Below, one piece after another: positions 53,130-60,841 of a DNA stretch of 64,000 nt. Below the pieces are notes generated by a model that was given only the letters and a program-made list of their open reading frames with translations, had not been told where the DNA came from and did no database searches. This DNA comes from Pseudomonadota bacterium. GTDB lineage: Bacteria; Pseudomonadota; Alphaproteobacteria; Rhizobiales; Hyphomicrobiaceae. Location of the stretch: the NCBI GenBank assembly GCA_018242295.1, contig JAFECE010000009.1, positions 186,001 through 250,000 on the forward strand, read 5' to 3'. Position numbers and translations under genes: made by a program. The first letter of the stretch is position 1, and each line of letters starts with the position of its first letter.

Positions 53130-54158
53130 ATGGACGGAATCTCGGTCATCATCTGCGCGCACAATAGCGCTGAGCGCATCCGGCCGACGATCGATGCGCT
53201 CGCCCGCTGCCGGGCGAATTTCCCAGTCGAAATCATTGTCGTCGATAACAATTCGACCGACGGAACCGCCGGACACGCCAAAGAAGCATGGGATGCATGC
53301 GGCAATGATCGCTTTGCGTTCTCGATCGTCGATGAGCCGCAAGCCGGCCTCGCATATGCGCGCCGTGCCGGAGTGCGTGCCGCATCGTTCGGCATCGTCG
53401 TCTTCTGCGACGACGATAACTGGCTTGCCGAAGATTATTTGATGCATGCCATGAGGATTATGCGCGATCCTCACGTGGGTGCAGCTGGCGGCTGCTCGAC
53501 GCCGGGGAACCCGGAAAACTTGCCATCCTGGTTTTACACATTCTCGTGGGGCTTCGCCGTCGGTGTCCCGTTATCGCGAATTGCGCAACTGCCGGACGAG
53601 CCGGAAGCGGCGACGAGCGTCGATGCACTTTGGGGTGCAGGCCTCGTGACCCGGCGAGACATCATCAAATATCTGTACACATTGCCGGGCTTTCCCGCGC
53701 TCAGTGGTCGAAAGGGAGCAGAACTCCTCTCAGGCGAAGATCTCGAGATATCGGCGTGTCTGTTGGGCGCCGGATTCAAATTGCTTTTCAGCGAAAGCCT
53801 GCGGTTCAAGCACGATATCGCGCCGAAGCGGCTGACGACGCACGCTTACGCAAAACGCCTCTTCACCAATTTCGAACGGGGCTTTATGGTTCACGGACAA
53901 TATACGAAAATGATCCAAGCCTTCGAAAATCCGTCGCGGGCCGCGTTCATTGGCTGCGCCCGCATAGTCAAGCACTTGCTCCTCGGCCGACTGAACCGCG
54001 AGTCTCCGCTGTCGTTGCTCGCGGCGCTTCGCCTGCCGGCCTTGCTGACGAGCGATCAACGGCGAATATACGAGACGGTGCGGACCCTGCGCATGCTCAG
54101 CTCGCAGAACGTCTCGACGCAGGTATTGCAGAACGTCGGATCGGAAAGTCCGGCCTAG
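53130..54158 (+). CDS. Family 2 glycosyltransferase
   Basis: 342 residues from the ATG at 53130, one base after the methyltransferase stop. GT-A fold with ISVIICAHNSAERIRPTIDAL at the start, IIVVDNNSTDGTAGHA as the nucleotide site, FCDDDNWLAEDYL as the DxD site, and GEDLEISACLLGAG as the catalytic Glu-Asp. No TM, so a soluble or peripheral cytoplasmic enzyme that adds a sugar to the lipid-linked chain. The sugar cannot be read from sequence. Confidence 0.9.
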   Translation: MDGISVIICAHNSAERIRPTIDALARCRANFPVEIIVVDNNSTDGTAGHAKEAWDACGNDRFAFSIVDEPQAGLAYARRAGVRAASFGIVVFCDDDNWLAEDYLMHAMRIMRDPHVGAAGGCSTPGNPENLPSWFYTFSWGFAVGVPLSRIAQLPDEPEAATSVDALWGAGLVTRRDIIKYLYTLPGFPALSGRKGAELLSGEDLEISACLLGAGFKLLFSESLRFKHDIAPKRLTTHAYAKRLFTNFERGFMVHGQYTKMIQAFENPSRAAFIGCARIVKHLLLGRLNRESPLSLLAALRLPALLTSDQRRIYETVRTLRMLSSQNVSTQVLQNVGSESPA

Positions 54159-54164
54159 CGCTCC

Positions 54165-55598
54165 ATGAGTCTGATTGACGTGGAGCAGCGGCCGTTGCGA
54201 GCTGAACGTCCGGTCTGCATCCACTTGGTTGGCGCCTCGAGCATTACGGGCGGCGGCGGCTCCAACACATTTGTGCGCGCCTTGGCGAGGCGCCAGACCG
54301 GTCTTGGTTGGCAGCCGGTCGTCATCCTCAATAAAAATCCAGAAGACGTTGATCGCGCCATCGCGGCTTCGGCATATGGCGATTTTGAGGTTCGCGTGTT
54401 GCCACCGGTGCTCGGGACGAACAGAAGAGCCTATTACGCCCGCCGTCCGGATGCGGCCCCCGGCGTACGCGAGCTCTTCGAGGAGCTGAAGCCGGCCGTC
54501 GCGCACTTTCATACGCTCGGTATGACCGCGGGACTACTACACCTTGAAGCCGCGAAAGCTGCTGGCGCGCGGACAATCGTCACCTATCACACGGGCGGCA
54601 TTTCATGTCCGCAAACCGGACTGCTCGAAAATGGCGTATCGCCATGCGACGGCCGCCTCGAAATTACCCGCTGCACGCGCTGCCGGCTCGCCAATCGCAA
54701 AATGCCGGTGGGATTGGCTGATCTGCTCGCGCGCGTTGAAGCGGCGGATGGCAGCCAAAGCCGAGAGAGTCTTATCGGTCGCATTTTTTCATCGCGTTCG
54801 ATGACCACGACCTTCATCGACGCATTTCGCGCGGCGACCGAACTGATCGACGTGTTTCACATCCAATCACGGTGGATCGCCGATGTCCTTCACGGCAACG
54901 GTGTGCCGGCCGAGAAGATCGCATTCGTCGAGATGGGTGTTTCGCAAAGCCCTGTAGCCTTCGACGCCGGCTCGCCTGAGGAATTCAACGAGCGCCGGCC
55001 GCTGCGGCTGGTGTTCGCGGGCCGCTGTAGCGATATCAAAGGCATCGAAACGATCCTCGGCGCCCTGAAGAGAATTGACCGGCGCGCTCCGCTTACCATT
55101 TCGCTGTTGGGTTCGGGCTGGAATTCCGATTACGGAGCGCGGCTCCTTCGGCCGTTCGCTGGCGACAAGAGGGTGCACCCGCCACGGGTCGTTGACGCCG
55201 AAGCAATGCTCCACGAACTCGTCGCGCACGACGCTTGCCTGGTGCCGTCGGTATGGCTCGAGACGGGCCCCCTCGCAGTTTATGAGGCCATGGCCGCCGG
55301 ACTTCCGGTCATCGGCAGCCGTCTCGGCGGCATAGCGGAACGCATTCGGGATAATGTTGACGGATTGTTGTTCTCGCCAGGCGATGCGAAGGCCTTGGCG
55401 GGCCTGATTGAACGCCTGCTCGCCTCTCCCCACGAACTCCGGAGGCTCCGGCGGAATATTCGCCCACAGCGCACCTTTGATCATATGGCGTGTGAACTCG
55501 ACACGATTTATCGCTACAAGACCGTGGATGGTACGGCGACGGATGAATTGGACGAAGGAACGTCACGAGCAGCGGCGGGTTTTTCACGGCAAGTCTGA
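54165..55598 (+). CDS. Family 4 glycosyltransferase
   Basis: 477 residues, GT-B fold. The N-terminal domain has the Gly-rich loop ASSITGGGGSNTFVRALARR and the acceptor region TYHTGGISCPQTGLLENG. A Cys-rich insert near residue 160 (RCTRCRLANRK) is unusual for the family and may bind zinc. The C-terminal domain keeps LVFAGRCSDIKGIETIL and the E-x7-E motif ETGPLAVYEAMAAGLPVIGS. Six bases after the GT2 gene; last gene of the exporter cluster by spacing. Confidence 0.9.
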   Translation: MSLIDVEQRPLRAERPVCIHLVGASSITGGGGSNTFVRALARRQTGLGWQPVVILNKNPEDVDRAIAASAYGDFEVRVLPPVLGTNRRAYYARRPDAAPGVRELFEELKPAVAHFHTLGMTAGLLHLEAAKAAGARTIVTYHTGGISCPQTGLLENGVSPCDGRLEITRCTRCRLANRKMPVGLADLLARVEAADGSQSRESLIGRIFSSRSMTTTFIDAFRAATELIDVFHIQSRWIADVLHGNGVPAEKIAFVEMGVSQSPVAFDAGSPEEFNERRPLRLVFAGRCSDIKGIETILGALKRIDRRAPLTISLLGSGWNSDYGARLLRPFAGDKRVHPPRVVDAEAMLHELVAHDACLVPSVWLETGPLAVYEAMAAGLPVIGSRLGGIAERIRDNVDGLLFSPGDAKALAGLIERLLASPHELRRLRRNIRPQRTFDHMACELDTIYRYKTVDGTATDELDEGTSRAAAGFSRQV

Positions 55599-55619
55599 GG
55601 TTCAATCGGAGACCAAGCG

Positions 55620-56066
55620 ATGTCGCGTGTCGTCGGGATCGACCATATAGCGGTTCGCGTGAGTGATTTTCCGAAATCGAAGGCCTTCTACGGCGGTCTT
55701 TTCGATTTCCTGGGTTTCGAGGTGTTGGACGAGTACGAGGACTCGATCGGTTGGACCAACGGTAAGACCCGGTATTGGATTAGTCAGGCAGATGCGGACG
55801 GACGGAAGCACAAACACCGCACCGGCGATGTCGGTCTTCACCATTATGCATTTCAGCTGCGCAACCGAAAGGACGTCGATGATCTGCAAGACTACTTGAA
55901 AAAGCACAGCATAGAGATCGTGGATCCAGCCGGCGAATATTATGACGATTACTATGCAGTTTTCTTTCTGGATCCTGACGGCATTAAGCTCGAGGGCATG
56001 AAATACGGCGAAAAGCACGAAAAAGCCGAAGCCAAACATCAGAGTAAGGGCCACGCAAAGGCTTGA
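55620..56066 (+). CDS. VOC superfamily (glyoxalase-like) protein
   Basis: 148 residues, ATG with GGAGA upstream. Two beta-alpha-beta-beta-beta modules carry the metal ligands His (GIDHIAVRVSDF), His (GLHHYAFQL) and Glu (PDGIKLEGMKY). The last 20 residues are Lys/Glu/His-rich (EKHEKAEAKHQSKGHAKA). VOC enzymes range from glyoxalases to dioxygenases. It is 21 bases after the glycosyltransferase gene and 110 before egtB; I see no firm link to either. Confidence 0.85.
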   Translation: MSRVVGIDHIAVRVSDFPKSKAFYGGLFDFLGFEVLDEYEDSIGWTNGKTRYWISQADADGRKHKHRTGDVGLHHYAFQLRNRKDVDDLQDYLKKHSIEIVDPAGEYYDDYYAVFFLDPDGIKLEGMKYGEKHEKAEAKHQSKGHAKA

Positions 56067-56177
56067 TGCCAATTGCATTCGCTATGGCAGCTGGCCAGGG
56101 AACCATCCCGGATGGTATGGTGTTTGAAGGTTTGGTTCCGGTGATCTGCGCGGCTGCGCGGGCGAAAAATCCAGAGA

Positions 56178-57518
56178 GTGCGTTTGGAACATCCTGCGGC
56201 CGACACGGCGCCCCCAAGCGAAAACATTGCTTCTCCCCCGCAGTCCGGAGAAGAGGAGCTTTCAAACGGCCGTGACGCGCTTGCTGCCCGCCTGTTCGAG
56301 ACGCGGCGGCATTCTCTCGTTTTGGCAGAGCCGCTCTCTGCCGAAGACATGGTCGTGCAAGCCTTCGATGATGCCAGCCCTACCAAGTGGCACCTCGCGC
56401 ACGTAACCTGGTTCTTCGAAAACTTCATTCTAAAGCCGCATCTTGCCGGCTACCGGGTTTTCGACGAGGCTTTCAACTACTGCTTCAATTCCTATTACGA
56501 AAGTCTGGGGCCGCGACATCCGCGCCCGAAGCGAGGCCTGTTGACGCGGCCGGCGTCGGAGCGCGTTTTCGCCTACCGTAGCTACGTCGATAAAGCCCTT
56601 CAGCGGCTCCTATCGAGCGACGTGAGTAATGGCGAAATTGAACAGCTGATTGAAATCGGAATCAATCACGAGCAGCAGCATCAAGAGCTGTTGTTGACGG
56701 ATATCCTCGCGCTCTTTGCGGCAAATCCATTACGCCCCGCCTATCATGCAAAGCCGTTCGCCATCGATCTCGCCGAACCTGAGCCGCTGACATGGACGGA
56801 ATATCCGGGCGGCATTGTTGGAATAGGCCATACGGCCGAAGGCTATTGCTGGGACAACGAGCGGCCGGGGCATGATGCACTCGTTCAACCGTTCAAGCTC
56901 GCGAACAGGCTCGCCACGAACGCCGAATGGCTCGCCTTCATGGAGGATGGTGGTTACAGCACACCTGCGCTCTGGCTTGCCGACGGCTGGTCGACGGTCA
57001 ATCGCGAGGGCTGGGAATCTCCGCTCTATTGGGAGAAGTCGACGGACGGCGGCTGGTCGCAGATGTCACTTCAGGGCCTGCTGCCTGTCGCCCCTGCTGA
57101 ACCAGTTACGCATGTCTCCTATTATGAGGCCGATGCATTCGCGCGATGGGCCGGCAAGCGTTTGCCGACCGAATTCGAGTGGGAAGCATCAGCGCGCGCT
57201 CATAGCGCCGAAGCGGAGAAATCGTCCGGCGTACTGCGACCGCAACGAAGCGAAACGTCGACACTTAAAGGCCCGAAACAGCTTTTCGGACAGGTCTGGC
57301 AGTGGACAGCGAGCGCATATCTTCCCTATCCGGGCTATCGGCCACCCGCTGGCGCAATCGGCGAATACAACGGGAAATTTATGGTCGGGCAACACGTGCT
57401 GCGCGGCTCCTCGTGCGTCACGCCCCCCGGACATTCCCGCGCGACCTACCGCAATTTCTTTTATCCCCACCAGCGCTGGCAGTTCCTCGGCTTGCGCCTC
57501 GCGGCGGAGGCCGAGTAA
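56178..57518 (+). CDS. egtB: Ergothioneine biosynthesis sulfoxide synthase EgtB
   Basis: Non-haem iron enzyme that joins trimethylhistidine (hercynine) to a thiol donor to make the sulfoxide intermediate of ergothioneine. 446 residues. DinB-like N-terminal domain with the iron ligands in KWHLAHVTWFFE and the HEQQHQE motif (about residues 160-166); C-terminal formylglycine-synthase-like domain (VTHVSYYEADAFARWAGKRLPTE, ending RNFFYPHQRWQFLGLRLA). The start is a GTG at 56178 but could lie 10-30 codons further in. The stop overlaps the egtD start (TAATG). Confidence 0.95.
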   Translation: MRLEHPAADTAPPSENIASPPQSGEEELSNGRDALAARLFETRRHSLVLAEPLSAEDMVVQAFDDASPTKWHLAHVTWFFENFILKPHLAGYRVFDEAFNYCFNSYYESLGPRHPRPKRGLLTRPASERVFAYRSYVDKALQRLLSSDVSNGEIEQLIEIGINHEQQHQELLLTDILALFAANPLRPAYHAKPFAIDLAEPEPLTWTEYPGGIVGIGHTAEGYCWDNERPGHDALVQPFKLANRLATNAEWLAFMEDGGYSTPALWLADGWSTVNREGWESPLYWEKSTDGGWSQMSLQGLLPVAPAEPVTHVSYYEADAFARWAGKRLPTEFEWEASARAHSAEAEKSSGVLRPQRSETSTLKGPKQLFGQVWQWTASAYLPYPGYRPPAGAIGEYNGKFMVGQHVLRGSSCVTPPGHSRATYRNFFYPHQRWQFLGLRLAAEAE

Positions 57519-58483
57519 TGCGTCACGTTCCAACGCTCGAGAGATTACCGGCAAGCGTAACGGCAGTGGCCGGTGATTTTTCTCTAAGCGTCATTGAAGG
57601 ATTATCGCGCGCACAAAAAACACTGCCGTGCCGCTTTTTCTACGACGCGCGCGGCAGCTGCCTGTTTGAAGAAATAACGCAGCTCCCAGAGTATTACCCG
57701 ACGCGGACCGAGATCGAGATCCTCAATGCACGTGCTGCGGAGATCGTGAAGGGATTTTCAAGCGGCGATGTTCTCGTGGAATTCGGATCCGGCTCGAGCC
57801 GGAAGACGGAGATCCTGCTCGACCGTATCGCCGATCGCGTTATGTACGTTCCCATAGATGTTTCCGAGGCCGCGTTGGCTGAGGCAGTTTCGCGCCTGGA
57901 AGAGAGATACCCCGAACTCGAGATCAGGCCGCTCGTCGCGGACTTTTCAAATCTGACAAAGCTTCCGCATGAATTTTCAGGGGCTCGCCGAACCGGCTTT
58001 TTTCCCGGCTCGACAATCGGCAACCTTGCGCCGAACGATGCGGTTGCTTTGCTTTCGAAGTTTAGAAAAGTCCTGGGAGAGCGCGGCCGGTTGATCATCG
58101 GCGTCGATCTGAAAAAAGACGCGCGCGTTCTCGTCCGAGCTTATAACGATGCGGCGGGCATCACGGCCGATTTCAATTTGAATCTTCTGGTTCGCATCAA
58201 TCGGGAACTCGCTGGCACGTTTGACCTGACCGCCTTTCATCATAGGGCGATTTACGATCCGCGCTCCGGCCGCATCGAAATGCACCTCGTCAGCAATCGT
58301 GCGCAGGACGTCATGGTGTGCGGGCGGCGCTTTCATTTCGCCAATGGCGAAAGCATCCACACGGAAAACTCCTATAAGTACACAGTATCGGAGTTTCGCG
58401 CGCTTGCCGAAAGGGCCGGCTGGAAATCCAGTCGTGTGCTGACAGATTCTAACAAGCAATTCAGCGTTCACGAGCTGATCTGA
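57518..58483 (+). CDS. egtD: L-histidine N-alpha-methyltransferase EgtD
   Basis: Trimethylates histidine to hercynine, the first step of ergothioneine synthesis. 321 residues from the ATG at 57518, which shares a base with the egtB stop. SAM site VLVEFGSGSSRKTEILLDRI near residue 85; histidine-binding region FFPGSTIGNLAPNDA; C-terminal part HHRAIYDPRSGRIEMHLVSN. The length and all landmarks are normal. egtB and egtD suffice with housekeeping enzymes for the sulfoxide; an EgtE lyase is not seen here. Confidence 0.96.
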   Translation: MRHVPTLERLPASVTAVAGDFSLSVIEGLSRAQKTLPCRFFYDARGSCLFEEITQLPEYYPTRTEIEILNARAAEIVKGFSSGDVLVEFGSGSSRKTEILLDRIADRVMYVPIDVSEAALAEAVSRLEERYPELEIRPLVADFSNLTKLPHEFSGARRTGFFPGSTIGNLAPNDAVALLSKFRKVLGERGRLIIGVDLKKDARVLVRAYNDAAGITADFNLNLLVRINRELAGTFDLTAFHHRAIYDPRSGRIEMHLVSNRAQDVMVCGRRFHFANGESIHTENSYKYTVSEFRALAERAGWKSSRVLTDSNKQFSVHELI

Positions 58484-58493
58484 AGTCGATACA

Positions 58494-58528
58494 AGGCGTG
58501 CGAGGAAAATCGTCTTCGCACGCCTTTT
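58494..58528 (+). terminator. Rho-independent terminator of egtBD
   Basis: A perfect 10-bp stem, AGGCGTGCGA (58494-58503) and TCGCACGCCT (58516-58525), with a 12-base loop and four T directly at the stem end (58525-58528), 11 bases after the egtD stop. This is a textbook intrinsic terminator. Confidence 0.88.
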
Positions 58529-58708
58529 CTATCGCATCGGCCGGTTGAATGGTGCCGAGAACGCTTATCCACAACATCCTTTGTCCAAGGCTGGAACTGG
58601 CGTAGGCGCGATGCTGTTTTTCTCACGGATGGGAGAGAACAGACGAGATGAACGCAAATCTTTTGCCGCTTGAAATCATCCTCGCACGACGGGCGATTAC
58701 CGCCGCGA

Positions 58709-58984
58709 TTACTTGCTGGATTTTGGTCTTTGGGCCAAAGGACGCATGATGTCCGGATTTTCCGCATCGGTCCCGCGCGCACATTCGATGTCGTACAGTC
58801 GGTTAAGACGCTCGAGGATCGGCCGCGAGGTCATCCAATCCATGTCTTCTTGCAGGATCTCCTTCAGGCGGTCCGTTATCCGGTCGGAGAAGATCTCGAC
58901 CCAGTGCCGCTGCGGCTCGCTTGGCGCGACTGATCCCGATGGATCGCCTTCGATGCGCCGGTTACTCGACTTACTCCAACTCAC
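58709..58984 (-). CDS. Hypothetical protein (second gene of a coupled pair)
   Basis: 91 residues, GTG start at 58984 that overlaps the stop of the gene before it (GTGA). The middle section is helical and looks coding (RHWVEIFSDRITDRLKEILQEDMDWM, ERLNRLYDIECARG). No domain recognised. The frame at the opposite strand (58670-58933) lacks this quality. The coupling of start to stop is the best argument that both genes of the pair are real. Confidence 0.55.
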   Translation of the reverse strand: MSWSKSSNRRIEGDPSGSVAPSEPQRHWVEIFSDRITDRLKEILQEDMDWMTSRPILERLNRLYDIECARGTDAENPDIMRPLAQRPKSSK

Positions 58985-59526
58985 GGCGATGTTCCAAATG
59001 GCTGCATGTTCTCGACTGGCCAGACAAAATAGCCGTTTGCGGCCATGCCGCGGAGAATGGGTTCAGGGTCTATTCCGAACGGCGTGACTTCCTGCACACC
59101 AAGCTGGAATTCCCGAGCAAAGTTCCATTGGCAAACTCGGGGGTGCGGCAGGTTTCTGCCATCGCGATCGAACGTAACGGCGCTCAGCGTGTGGGCGGAA
59201 TTAACGAACAAAAACGCCTTTCGGGCGTCATCCGGAACAGAGCCGTTCATGACTATGTAATCGCTTCCCAAAGCGCCGGTTCCCGAGGCGTGATCAGCGT
59301 GAAAAGGACGCGCGTTGAATGTCGGTGGCGAGCTGAAATTTGGGGGATTTCTGCAAGCGATCGGGACATCGGCGGGGCTTGCGTAGGCAGTAGAGCATAC
59401 CCTAGTCTCGCTTGAGCCCGGATGCAGCCTGGATATGCTGCCGGCTAAGCCGCGACCGTCGATTTCCGGACCGCTATATCGTTCTATGAGGCAACCGCAC
59501 GCGGGAACCGAAACAGTTGGCGCCAT
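58981..59526 (-). CDS. Hypothetical protein (first gene of a coupled pair), start uncertain
   Basis: The C-terminal 110 residues look coding (NARPFHADHASGTGALGSDY, DDARKAFLFVNSAHTL, VTFDRDGRNLPHPRVCQW, EFQLGVQEVTPFGIDPEPIL). The frame runs on to 59703, but that part is antisense to the response regulator and I cut it at the ATG at 59526; the real start could be as far in as 59200. The stop overlaps the next gene's start. Family not recognised. Confidence 0.55.
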   Translation of the reverse strand: MAPTVSVPACGCLIERYSGPEIDGRGLAGSISRLHPGSSETRVCSTAYASPADVPIACRNPPNFSSPPTFNARPFHADHASGTGALGSDYIVMNGSVPDDARKAFLFVNSAHTLSAVTFDRDGRNLPHPRVCQWNFAREFQLGVQEVTPFGIDPEPILRGMAANGYFVWPVENMQPFGTSP

Positions 59527-59589
59527 TTGCGCGTCCGCGGGCAACAAAGGAGACATCCAATCGAACCGGCGCCTGCAGGAAAGGGCGAA

Positions 59590-59976
59590 GTGCTGGCGCC
59601 ACTCTCCATACTTGTTGTGGAGGATGAGGTTCTCATTCGGCTGCACCTCGCCGAAGAGCTGCGCGACGCTGGATATACGGTGATCGAGGCGGCGGATGGC
59701 CACGAAGCAATGACGTTGCTTACGAGCATCGATGGCATCGGCCTCGTACTAACGGACATTCGAATGCCCGGCGGTATCGATGGCATCGATCTCGCGCGTT
59801 GGGTGCGCGCAAAGTTCCCCGAAATCAAAATCGCTCTTGTCTCTGCCGAATATTATTCGGAGACATTCGCCGAATTCGATGGTGGCTTCACAAAGCCCAT
59901 CCGCATTGGCGACCTTTTGCGTCGCGTGCGCCAGTTGCTGCCTCAGGCGGAACGGGGGAGTTCGTCAAGTCGTTAA
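59590..59976 (+). CDS. Single-domain response regulator (receiver only)
   Basis: 128 residues from the GTG at 59590, preceded by AAGGG. A complete receiver: acidic pocket VVEDEVLIRLHLAEEL, phospho-acceptor Asp in LVLTDIRMPGGIDGID, the Ser in IALVSAEYY and the Lys in GGFTKPIRIGDLL. No output domain; CheY-like stand-alone regulators of this kind are common in Rhizobiales phosphorelays. No histidine kinase lies nearby. The segment just downstream holds the remains of a second receiver. Confidence 0.88.
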   Translation: MLAPLSILVVEDEVLIRLHLAEELRDAGYTVIEAADGHEAMTLLTSIDGIGLVLTDIRMPGGIDGIDLARWVRAKFPEIKIALVSAEYYSETFAEFDGGFTKPIRIGDLLRRVRQLLPQAERGSSSSR

Positions 59977-60012
59977 GTGGCTGGATCTGATTCAAAAAAT
60001 CCAAGCCCGGCG

Positions 60013-60113
60013 ACGGCGCTCATCGTCGAAGTTGCCGTGCTCGTCCGGAGGGCGATCGCGGCTATCGCGTCATCGAAGCTGCAAGCAGCGATGAGTGGCT
60101 GATCGTGCTGCAG
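60013..60113 (+). pseudogene. Remnant of a second response-regulator receiver domain
   Basis: The first frame reads TALIVEVAVLVRRAIA (60013-60060), recognisably the opening strand and helix of a receiver, with the acidic pocket broken (VEDE-type residues changed to VEVA). The next frame continues GYRVIEAASSDEWLIVLQ (60060-60113), the matching second strand and helix, as in GYTVIEAADGHEA of the intact regulator upstream. Part of helix 1 is missing and the frame shifts at 60060. No phospho-Asp section follows. It lies 37 bases after the intact receiver gene. Confidence 0.72.
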
Positions 60114-60240
60114 AAAAGTGCGAACGAAGCCGGATCATTCTAGCGCTGAATTGTCGGCGATCATTGTGCAGATGATGGCAAATGTACCGGTCAAACGCGG
60201 AATTCATTAAGCCAGACCATCTTTAGATATCGCTACGCGG

Positions 60241-60403
60241 GCACTGCGCGGATATCGATGTCATCATCATTCACTGGCATCCCACCGCCGAAGAATGGCG
60301 GTATTATCTCGAGGGATCGGCAGAGATGGCGGTTTTCCTCGCCGAGGGCGACGTATTTTTTCATTCGAGGACGATAGCGGCTCTCATTTCGCGATGGGGC
60401 TAA
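60241..60403 (+). pseudogene. Frameshifted cupin relic resembling oxalate decarboxylase
   Basis: Three frames together spell a cupin core. ALRG (60241) stands where these enzymes have ALRE. IHWHPTAEEWRYYLEGSAEM and on through VFLAEGDV starts at 60269, close to the HWHPNxxEWQYYISGKARMTVF core of oxalate decarboxylases, including two His and a Glu of the manganese site. DSGSHFAMGL (60373) falls where they have DVGYVPFAMGH. The frame changes twice, so no active product is possible. It covers only one cupin half; the rest of the gene is not visible. Confidence 0.7.
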
Positions 60404-60475
60404 CGCTCATCGCGACGTAAACTCCGTAATGCCGAGCAAGTAGAGCTTCACATCTAACATGTGTCAGAAACACAA

Positions 60476-60640
60476 ATGAACTTCCTGATGGACTACGTAA
60501 AGGCGATCGATGTCATAGCAGTCATCGCCTGCGTCGCGCTTGCTATTGCTGCATTCGTACGCCGGGAGAACTTCTGGCTCGGCGTCCTTGCGATCGTCGT
60601 CATAATTTGGGCGGCGACGAGACTGCCTGGCCTGGTTTGA
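60476..60640 (+). CDS. 54-residue membrane peptide
   Basis: An ATG-to-TGA frame with two hydrophobic stretches separated by charged residues: VIAVIACVALAIAAFVRRENF and WLGVLAIVVIIWAATRL. The hairpin shape (two helices, RRE turn) is like other small bacterial membrane proteins. There is no strong ribosome site upstream, and it stands in a region of decayed genes, so it could be a relic or a genuine small protein. Confidence 0.42.
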   Translation: MNFLMDYVKAIDVIAVIACVALAIAAFVRRENFWLGVLAIVVIIWAATRLPGLV

Positions 60641-60841
60641 ACGCGCTTCGCCAGAAATTGCCGGCGGCACGCCAGTAGAATTGGCTTCTCGATGCAGCTT
60701 GAAGCGCCAATTTCGTCCGGTCTTTGCCGAAGCGCCGCGCGCCCTCCTTGCGACCGCACGGCTGGCTTGACCATCAGCAAAAAAATCCGTCAGGGTTGAT
60801 TTGAAATGAGGCGAACGGAACGGCCTCTCAGAGGATAGCAT

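Noticed and set aside
58648-58749. 33-codon forward frame starting MNANLLPLEII after the egtD terminator
   Set aside because: It has a GA-rich stretch ahead of the ATG but is very short and overlaps the 3' end of the minus-strand gene; evidence is too weak.
58921-59415. 164-codon forward frame
   Set aside because: Antisense to the better-looking minus-strand gene whose stop is coupled to the next start.
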